In this document: in pieces, positions 41,843 to 47,509 of the stretch
Layout of the letters: the number at the start of each line of letters is the position of its first letter
Position numbering within the stretch: position 1 is the stretch's first letter
Notes under the pieces: model-generated
What the model saw: the letters and a program-made list of their open reading frames with translations, nothing else
Databases searched by the model: none
Told to the model about the DNA's origin: nothing
Assembly (NCBI GenBank): GCA_019752375.1
Contig: JAIEMG010000219.1
Span: forward strand, 1 to 47,509
Source: Gemmataceae bacterium
GTDB taxonomy: Bacteria > Planctomycetota > Planctomycetia > Gemmatales > Gemmataceae
DNA: 47,509 bases
Direction: 5' to 3'
Made by a program: the position numbers and the translations under genes

Positions 41843-42865
41843 ATGCGATTCCTGTGCGGGCTGATCTGCGGCCTGGCCACGGCGTCCGTCGTCGGGGCCG
41901 CCGAGCCGGCTCTGTCCCGTTACAGTTTTACCGAGCCCCACATGGGGACTCGCTTCACGATCACGTTGTACGCTCCGGATGAAGCGACGGCCAACAAGGC
42001 GTCCAAGGCTGCCTTCGAGCGCATCGCGGCCCTCGATGGTATCATGAGCGACTACAAGCCCACCAGTGAATTAATGAAGCTGTGCGCGAAAGCGGGCGGC
42101 GATCCCATCGTTGTCAGCGAAGACCTTTTCACCGTCCTGGCGCGGGCCCAGGAGGTGTCCAAAAAGTCCGACGGCGCCTTCGACGTGACCGTCGGTCCGC
42201 TGGTCCGCCTCTGGCGCCGCGCCCGCCGCACGCAGGAGCTGCCGGCGACGGAGGCGCTCGACAAGGCGAAGGCGCTGGTCGGTTACGACAAGGTGCGCCT
42301 GGACGCCAAGGAACGCACGGTACAGCTTGCGACAGCGGGCATGTTGCTCGACCTGGGCGGGATTGCCAAGGGCTACGCGGCCGATGCCGCGCTGCTGGTG
42401 CTCAAGAAGCACGGCATCACGCGCGGTCTGGTGGCTGCAGGCGGCGACGTGGCGGTCAGCGGAGCGCCACCGGATGCTGAGGGCTGGTCCGTCGCCGTCG
42501 AGCCGCTTGGCAAGGACCAACCGGCGCGTACCTTGATCCTCCGCGACGCTTCGGTGTCTACGTCCGGCGACAGCGAGCAGTTCGTCGAGATCGCCGGCAA
42601 GCGCTATTCGCACATCGTCGATCCGAAGACCGGTCTGGGACTGTTGGGCCGCATGAGCGTCACCGTGGTCGCGCCCAACGGGCTGACGTCCGACCCGTAC
42701 ACCAAGGTCGTGGCCATCCTGGGGCAAGAGCGAGGCATTCCGATCATTGACGCGATGCACGGCGTATCTTGCTATGGCGTGCGCAAGACGGACCAGGGGC
42801 AGGATGTGTTTCAGTCGAAACGATTCAAGGACGTGCTGCAGAAGAAAGAACCGGAAAGAAAATGA
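41843..42865 (+). CDS. apbE: FAD:protein FMN transferase (ApbE family)
   Basis: 340 residues from ATG 41843, preceded by GGAGGAAGG. A signal peptide (MRFLCGLICGLATASVVGAA) marks it as exported. ApbE attaches FMN covalently to Thr/Ser of flavoproteins such as the Na+-pumping NADH dehydrogenase (Nqr) and the Rnf complex. Motifs: MGTRFTITLY, SDYKPTSELMKL, LDLGGIAKGYAADAAL (FAD-binding), GDVAVSG, SHIVDPKTG and SDPYTKVVAILG with Mg-binding acidic residues. No FMN-acceptor gene is adjacent. Its stop codon lies inside the arm of the repeat that follows, so the last residues (KKEPERK) may have been altered by that repeat's insertion. Confidence 0.93.
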   Translation: MRFLCGLICGLATASVVGAAEPALSRYSFTEPHMGTRFTITLYAPDEATANKASKAAFERIAALDGIMSDYKPTSELMKLCAKAGGDPIVVSEDLFTVLARAQEVSKKSDGAFDVTVGPLVRLWRRARRTQELPATEALDKAKALVGYDKVRLDAKERTVQLATAGMLLDLGGIAKGYAADAALLVLKKHGITRGLVAAGGDVAVSGAPPDAEGWSVAVEPLGKDQPARTLILRDASVSTSGDSEQFVEIAGKRYSHIVDPKTGLGLLGRMSVTVVAPNGLTSDPYTKVVAILGQERGIPIIDAMHGVSCYGVRKTDQGQDVFQSKRFKDVLQKKEPERK

Positions 42866-43003
42866 ACCACGGATTACACCGATAACACGGATAAAGAATG
42901 CGGTGTTTACTTGCCAACAACCCCACGGCGTTCAGGGCAGAACCAGACGAACTGCCTGCTCTTTTGACTTATTCGTGTAATCGGTGTGATCCGTGGTTCA
43001 TTT
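42860..43003. repeat. Inverted repeat with 35-base arms overlapping apbE stop
   Basis: Left arm 42860-42894 (AAATGAACCACGGATTACAC onward) and right arm 42969-43003 pair with three mismatches. The TGA of apbE (42863-42865) is part of the left arm. The spacer shows no gene. Confidence 0.85.
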
Positions 43004-43044
43004 CTTCCCTTGCCCTAACTGAAGAGAAGTACTGAGTCACCGCC

Positions 43045-44229
43045 ATGAACGAACCAAAAAAAGTCGCCGCGATCGTCACCGAGTATCGCCGGCACAGCCA
43101 CGCCGACGTGATCGTCGGCAAGATCCTCGAAGGCTTCAACTACGACGGCAAAGATGGTCCGAAGTTGAAGCTCGTGTCGATGTACGTCGATCAGTTCCCC
43201 AAGAACGACATGAGCCGGGACCTGGCCAAGAAGTACGACTTCAAGATCTACGACAGTATCGCCGAGGCATCAACACTCGGTGGCAAGGAGCTGGCCGTCG
43301 AGGGCGTCCTGTCCATCGGCGAGCACGGCAAGTACGAGGACAATGAGAAGGGGCAGAAGCTCTATCCTCGGCGCCGATTCTTCGAAGGCATCACTGAAGT
43401 CTTCGCGAAGTCCAAAAGGGCGGTGCCGGTCTTCAACGACAAGCACCTGGCAGCCACATGGACCGATGCCAAGTGGATGTACGACCGCTCCCGCGAGCTC
43501 TTCGTGCCGTTCCTGGCGGGCTCGTCGCTGCCGGTGACGTGGCGCCGGCCGGAGCTCAAGCTGCCCAAGGACTGCGAGATCACCGAAGCGGTGCAGGTTG
43601 GCTACGGGCCGTTCGAGGGCTATGGCTTTCATGCCCTGGAAGCGATGCAGTGCCTGCTGGAGCGGCGCAAAGGCGGCGAAACCGGCGTCAAGGCCGTGAC
43701 ATGCTTGCAAGGCGAGGCAATGTGGAAGGCACTCGACCAGGGCCGCTGGTCGAAGAAATGTCTGGAAGCCGGCCTGGAGCTGGTGCCGAGCCATGCGAAA
43801 GGCGATTACCGCGAGGTGATGGCGAAGGACAAGAGCGCAGGCGTGTTCCTGATCGAGTACCGCGACGGACTGCAAGCTGCGGTGGCGATGATGAATGGTT
43901 GGGTGTACGAGGGCGACGGCGGGGCCTTCTGTTTCGCCGGACGGATCAAGGGCGAGGAGAAAACCCAGGCCACGCACTTCTACCTGCAGCAGCCCGACCC
44001 GTTCGGGCACTTCATCTACCTGGTCAAGGCGATCGAAAGCACCATCCAGACCGGACATGCCGTTTACCCGGTGGAGCGTACCCTGCTGACAACCGGCATC
44101 CTCGACGCAGTGATGACGAGCCGTGCCGAGAAGAACCGCCGCGTGGAGACGCCGCACCTCGACATCAAGTACAAGCCGACCGATTGGCCGTTTACCACCG
44201 ATCCAGTATCGAAGACGATCAAGCGATGA
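43045..44229 (+). CDS. Gfo/Idh/MocA-like protein of unknown substrate
   Basis: 394 residues. The N-terminus KKVAAIVTEYRRHSHADVIV and the two-domain layout resemble Gfo/Idh/MocA oxidoreductases, but I do not see the usual GxGxxG dinucleotide motif or the EKP motif, so cofactor binding and activity are doubtful. The region LSIGEHGKYEDNEKGQKLYP and later TEAVQVGYGPFEGYGFHALE are distinctive and suggest a planctomycete-specific subfamily. It has no signal peptide. It lies downstream of a repeat and 42 bases before a small membrane-protein gene. Confidence 0.55.
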   Translation: MNEPKKVAAIVTEYRRHSHADVIVGKILEGFNYDGKDGPKLKLVSMYVDQFPKNDMSRDLAKKYDFKIYDSIAEASTLGGKELAVEGVLSIGEHGKYEDNEKGQKLYPRRRFFEGITEVFAKSKRAVPVFNDKHLAATWTDAKWMYDRSRELFVPFLAGSSLPVTWRRPELKLPKDCEITEAVQVGYGPFEGYGFHALEAMQCLLERRKGGETGVKAVTCLQGEAMWKALDQGRWSKKCLEAGLELVPSHAKGDYREVMAKDKSAGVFLIEYRDGLQAAVAMMNGWVYEGDGGAFCFAGRIKGEEKTQATHFYLQQPDPFGHFIYLVKAIESTIQTGHAVYPVERTLLTTGILDAVMTSRAEKNRRVETPHLDIKYKPTDWPFTTDPVSKTIKR

Positions 44230-44271
44230 CGGTATCCGCCGCTTGCGGCGTAACCCCAGAGAGTTTCGCGC

Positions 44272-44664
44272 ATGGGCAGTTTCCTGAAAGAAGTGATCGT
44301 CTGGGCATTCGTGGAGAGCCCTCTCCTGCTGACGCTCCTGGGGGGCGTGACCTGGGCGTTGGTGACCTGGCGACGGCATCCCAAAGTCTCGCTACTCGCC
44401 GGGCTGGGCCTCACGGCCAAACTGGTCATTCTGCTGTCGATGCCGTTGTTTCATTGGTTCGCCGTGAAGGGCTGGGAGGGCGACACCTTCAACGACTTTG
44501 ACGAGATCTCGACCTACTACAAAGCGTTGACTTTTGTCCACTCCCTGATCAGCGCGGGGCTCTGGCTGCTCATTCTGTTTGCCATTTTCACGGAGCGCAA
44601 TCATCCGGAGGCCTTGGACCTAAATAGGAAGACGTCGGATGGTTATCCGTTCGTGGGGCAGTAG
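44272..44664 (+). CDS. Small membrane protein, tandem paralogue 1
   Basis: 130 residues with three hydrophobic segments (SPLLLTLLGGVTWALVTW, LLAGLGLTAKLVILLSMPLF, SLISAGLWLLILFAIF). It shares the pattern VESPL-x-L-x-LL-x-G-x-x-WAL-x-TW-x-x-HP-x-x-S with the protein at 44694, so the two arose by duplication. No known family or active residues are recognised. The pair and the downstream zinc-ribbon gene have short gaps and may form one operon. Confidence 0.7.
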   Translation: MGSFLKEVIVWAFVESPLLLTLLGGVTWALVTWRRHPKVSLLAGLGLTAKLVILLSMPLFHWFAVKGWEGDTFNDFDEISTYYKALTFVHSLISAGLWLLILFAIFTERNHPEALDLNRKTSDGYPFVGQ

Positions 44665-44693
44665 CCGTGTGGCTGAAATTGGGAGGTTGATCG

Positions 44694-45089
44694 GTGAGCG
44701 AATACGAGCTGAAGGGCATCATCAAGTGGTTCATGGTAGAGAGCCCGCTGTTTCTGGCCTTGCTGGCGGGATTCATCTGGGCGCTGGCGACCTGGGCGAA
44801 ACATCCACAGGCATCACTCATGGCCGCCCTGGCCGCGGGGCTCTGGTTGGCCAAGTTGCTGATTTTCTTTGTCCTCTATCGTTTCATGCCGCGCTGGTTT
44901 AGCCGATCGTCCGACTTCGAGTCCTACGAGACGATCTATACGATCTTGCAATTCTTCAGCGCCATTGCCGACGGCTGTCTGTTTCTGCTGCTCATGGCCG
45001 CCGCGATGATGGGACACAAGGCGCCGCGACGAGCAGAACCGGACGCACGCGGGCCGGCGGGAGATGACTTCCAGTCGTTCCAGCGTTAG
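44694..45089 (+). CDS. Small membrane protein, tandem paralogue 2
   Basis: 131 residues from GTG 44694 with GGGAGG seven bases upstream. Three helices (SPLFLALLAGFIWALATWA, LAAGLWLAKLLIFFVLY, FSAIADGCLFLLLMAAAMM). The N-terminal third is clearly homologous to the preceding protein; the C-terminus carries an acidic/basic soluble tail. Function unknown. Confidence 0.7.
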   Translation: MSEYELKGIIKWFMVESPLFLALLAGFIWALATWAKHPQASLMAALAAGLWLAKLLIFFVLYRFMPRWFSRSSDFESYETIYTILQFFSAIADGCLFLLLMAAAMMGHKAPRRAEPDARGPAGDDFQSFQR

Positions 45090-45130
45090 AGCACGAGACG
45101 GCCAGTGGTCGTTGAATTGAGGGACCCTGC

Positions 45131-45559
45131 ATGTGGACCTGTCCCAAGTGCGGTACGTCGGTCGAGCCACAATTCAAGTTCTGTGGACAGTGCGGTGCGT
45201 CGAGAGAGGCGCCACCGCCCGTCAGTCCTGCCGCCACGCCCATCGTGCCTGCAGTGCCGCCGCGCCTTCCGATGATCGACCGTGTCAAGTACGGCGCAAA
45301 GTACGGCGGCGCCTATGGCGCACTCTACGGCGCCATGTACGGCCTGATGATGTGGATTGCCGTCGCCACTTTTGCGGCCGAGTTCCCCGACAAGGGGCTC
45401 AAGCTCGTCGAAGCACTGCTCACAGGCGCGGTCTACGGTGGCGTTCCCGGTGCCGCTCTCGGCGCGCTCTTCCGCATCGCATTCCCGCCGAAGCCCAAGC
45501 CCGGTCCGCCGCCCCTATCCCTTCCTCCTGATCAACCACCTACTGGAGGTCCTTTGTGA
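45131..45559 (+). CDS. Zinc-ribbon membrane protein with glycine-zipper segment
   Basis: 142 residues. The N-terminus is a zinc ribbon with two CxxC pairs (CPKCGTSVEPQFKFCGQCG). After a Pro/Val linker come five consecutive four-residue units of the form YGxx (about residues 54-73: YGAK, YGGA, YGAL, YGAM, YGLM), a glycine-zipper pattern that packs membrane helices, leading into a membrane segment (MMWIAVATFAAEF) and a second one with similar glycines (GAVYGGVPGAALGALF). The tail is proline-rich. The last codons overlap the next start by four bases, so the genes are coupled. Confidence 0.7.
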   Translation: MWTCPKCGTSVEPQFKFCGQCGASREAPPPVSPAATPIVPAVPPRLPMIDRVKYGAKYGGAYGALYGAMYGLMMWIAVATFAAEFPDKGLKLVEALLTGAVYGGVPGAALGALFRIAFPPKPKPGPPPLSLPPDQPPTGGPL

Positions 45560-46839
45560 AATTTCATCCGTCATCGGCTGTATGGCTACTCGCCGCAGCC
45601 TTCACGTTCACGGGTGCTTTCGTGCGTGCCGCCGAGCCGGCCCCCTGGCTGCTCGGCAAGGCGACCAAGCTTCCCTCCGAGTTGACGAACCAGGAGAGCG
45701 GCTATTTCGCAATCGTCGAAGGCCTGAACGGCAAGCTCTACATCGGCAGCGCCAAGTACGGCGTCAATGGCTACCTGATCGAGTTCGATCCCAAGGACGG
45801 TTCGTCCAAGATGGTGGTCGACGTCATGAAGGCCATCGGCTCCGACGCCAAGGGCTTCGCCGCCCAGGCCAAGATCCACACGCGAAACAACGTCGGTCCC
45901 AGCGGCAAGATCTACTTCGGCTCCAAGCAAGGCTATCCGGAAAAGGGCGAGAAGCGCTCCGACTACCTCGGCGGCTATACGTTCACGTACGATCCCAAGA
46001 CCGGCAAGACCGAGCACTTCGGCATCGCCAAAAAGCACCACGGCATCATCAGCGTCACGCCGGACGAGGAACGCGGTCTGATCTACGTCTCCACGTGCAG
46101 CGACGACCGACCGCTGGACCACACACACTTCATGGTCCTTGACGTCGCCAAGCGCACTTATCGCGATTTCGGTGACACGGAGCACGCCTATGCCTTCATC
46201 GTGATCGACGCCAAGGGCCGGGCCTATCATCCGATTCGCGGCGGCCAGATCGCCCGTTTCGATCCCAACGCGGACAAGCTGGAAAAGCTGTCCGTCACCG
46301 TCGATGGCGCCAAGCCGCCGGAGGCTATCACCCGCGATGGCGCCATCCTGAACTGGGAAGTCAGCCCCGACCGCAAGACGCTGTATGCCGTTGAAATGAG
46401 CACGAACCAGCTCTTCAGCTTTGACCTGGCTGCGACGGAAGAGACGATTCCCGGCCGCAAGCTCGGCGACTTGATCCCCACTGCAAAGCGGACCGACTGC
46501 CGGGCCCTGTGTGTGGCCCCCGACGGCACGGTCTGGGCCGCGGTGACGCAGCAGGACGCACCCGAGGGAGCGACGCTGCACCTGATTAGTTACCGGCCGG
46601 GAGACAAGACGCCGCGCGATCTCGGGCCGGTCGGCATCGCCAATCCCAACTTCACCAAGTTCACCGACGACCAGGGCAAGCCGTTGCCGTGGCATCATAC
46701 GATCCGCAAGTCGAAAGACGGTACGCTGACGCCCTGGCAGCCGCTGGGCATCGCGGCCGGGAAGGACGGCAGCGTCTCCATCCTGACCATCGCGCCGTTC
46801 ACGCTGCTGCGCTTCACTGCCGACCAGTTGAAGAAATGA
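45556..46839 (+). CDS. Exported beta-propeller protein
   Basis: 427 residues from GTG 45556, overlapping the upstream gene's stop. A signal peptide (KFHPSSAVWLLAAAFTFTGA) is followed by a repeat-rich beta-propeller with strands such as GKLYIGSAKYGVNGYLIEFD, TFTYDPKTGKTEHFG and GRAYHPIRGGQIARFDP. There are no catalytic motifs that I can recognise. It is probably periplasmic and ligand-binding, perhaps acting with the upstream zinc-ribbon protein. Confidence 0.75.
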   Translation: MKFHPSSAVWLLAAAFTFTGAFVRAAEPAPWLLGKATKLPSELTNQESGYFAIVEGLNGKLYIGSAKYGVNGYLIEFDPKDGSSKMVVDVMKAIGSDAKGFAAQAKIHTRNNVGPSGKIYFGSKQGYPEKGEKRSDYLGGYTFTYDPKTGKTEHFGIAKKHHGIISVTPDEERGLIYVSTCSDDRPLDHTHFMVLDVAKRTYRDFGDTEHAYAFIVIDAKGRAYHPIRGGQIARFDPNADKLEKLSVTVDGAKPPEAITRDGAILNWEVSPDRKTLYAVEMSTNQLFSFDLAATEETIPGRKLGDLIPTAKRTDCRALCVAPDGTVWAAVTQQDAPEGATLHLISYRPGDKTPRDLGPVGIANPNFTKFTDDQGKPLPWHHTIRKSKDGTLTPWQPLGIAAGKDGSVSILTIAPFTLLRFTADQLKK

Positions 46840-46888
46840 TCGATCGTCGTCTCATTGGCGGAAAAGCAATTCACCGGCGGCCATTGCC

Positions 46889-47383
46889 ATGATTCGCTTG
46901 CACATCGCTGTCATCGGTTTGCTCGCAACGGCCTGGCTGGGCGCCACGGCCCGGGAAGGCGACAACAAGGTCCCCGACAAGTTCCTGAAGGTGCTCGAGA
47001 AGGCCGACGCGCTGGAGCTCTACTCGCTGCAGCCCGACGAGGAGAAGGGCAAGGACAGCTTCCACGGCTGGAAGGTGCTTGGCAAGACGACCGTGAAGGA
47101 AAAGGAGCCGCGCACGAAGCTCCTGGGAGCCGTGCTCAAGGGCATCGCTGACAGCGACGGCTCCGCCGCCAAGTGCTTAATCCCGCGTCACGGCCTCCGC
47201 GCTGTTCACGATGGTAAGACAGTCGATTTGGTCATCTGCTTTGAGTGCCATCATGTCTACATCTACGCGGACAAGGAGGAGAAGCGCGAGCTGTCCCTGA
47301 CCACTGCCGAGACGCCGCAGCCGACGCTCGACAAAATCCTGACGGACGCGGGCATCAAGCTGGCGCCGAAAGCAAATGAGTGA
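46889..47383 (+). CDS. Small exported protein of unknown function
   Basis: 164 residues. A signal peptide (MIRLHIAVIGLLATAWLGAT) leads to a mature domain of about 140 residues with one cysteine pair, CFECHHVYIYADKEEKRELS; C-x-x-C-H is a covalent haem-binding pattern, but the surroundings (VDLVICFECHHVYIY, beta-strand-like) are not those of a typical cytochrome, so haem binding is uncertain. No named family is recognised. Confidence 0.6.
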   Translation: MIRLHIAVIGLLATAWLGATAREGDNKVPDKFLKVLEKADALELYSLQPDEEKGKDSFHGWKVLGKTTVKEKEPRTKLLGAVLKGIADSDGSAAKCLIPRHGLRAVHDGKTVDLVICFECHHVYIYADKEEKRELSLTTAETPQPTLDKILTDAGIKLAPKANE

Positions 47384-47423
47384 CAAGCCGGCCGGAGGGT
47401 GCCACGAGCTAACAGCCCGTGCT

Positions 47424-47442
47424 ACAGCTATTAGGTAGCTGT
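47424..47442. repeat. Small hairpin
   Basis: ACAGCTA, a five-base loop TTAGG, then TAGCTGT. It lies in the 126-base stretch after the last gene, which shows no other feature up to the window end. Confidence 0.5.
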
Positions 47443-47509
47443 CCATTCTGTGCGCAGGGCAGAGCGGCCTGAGCGCCTCAGGTTCACTTGGCCGCCCTTG
47501 GAGGTTTCC

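Overview
The window looks like chromosome of a high-GC member of the Planctomycetota, probably a Gemmata/Zavarzinella-type lineage. The evidence is a TIGR03000-type C-terminal domain, a TIGR02603-type planctomycete haem domain fused to a propeller and a sialate O-acetylesterase domain, many secreted propeller proteins, Tat-exported Gfo/Idh/MocA oxidoreductases, SUMF1-fold proteins, sparse operons, and intergenic gaps filled with long palindromes. This is inference from family content; no rRNA or marker gene is present.

Layout. 1-2735: palindrome, a secreted Kelch-type protein and a tiny coupled ORF. 2736-4038: a gene graveyard with a 206-bp MITE-like element (copy 1), a decayed Tat-exported SGNH hydrolase and a decayed WD40 fragment on the opposite strand. 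4039-9630: a giant hybrid histidine kinase whose membrane N-terminus matches the plant ethylene-receptor domain, followed by eight PAS domains, HisKA, HATPase, two receivers and Hpt. 9914-14059: secreted cytochrome/propeller/acetylesterase fusion. 14284-19245: two convergently placed minus-strand secreted enzymes, a large glycoside-hydrolase-like protein and a prolyl oligopeptidase. 19429-19634: MITE copy 2, identical to copy 1. 19831-23263: 14-blade WD40 protein and TPR protein. 23421-31004: single-module highly reducing type I polyketide synthase (KS-AT-DH-MT-ER-KR-ACP, no thioesterase). 31342-33244: membrane protein and a BioF-type alpha-oxoamine synthase. 33453-37115: rhomboid protease, membrane protein, Nif3-like protein and PanB. 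37289-47383: mostly short secreted, membrane or oxidoreductase genes (TIGR03000 protein, Gfo/Idh/MocA, SUMF1-fold, ApbE, tandem small membrane proteins, zinc-ribbon protein, propeller protein).

Genes working together. Most genes look like individual transcription units. Supported short operons are 31342-33244 (28-bp gap), 33453-36254 (overlap then 20-bp gap) and 44272-46839 (short gaps and a start/stop overlap). The PKS and the alpha-oxoamine synthase could form a polyketide-release pair as in fungal fumonisin biosynthesis, but a palindrome separates them and the synthase also looks like ordinary BioF, so this is only a hypothesis.

The most notable items are the ethylene-receptor-like kinase with all six ETR1 binding residues at a constant offset, the pair of identical MITEs each flanked by a perfect 9-bp target duplication, the fungal-type PKS, and several families of long intergenic palindromes. 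No tRNA, rRNA, CRISPR array, transposase or phage gene was recognised.
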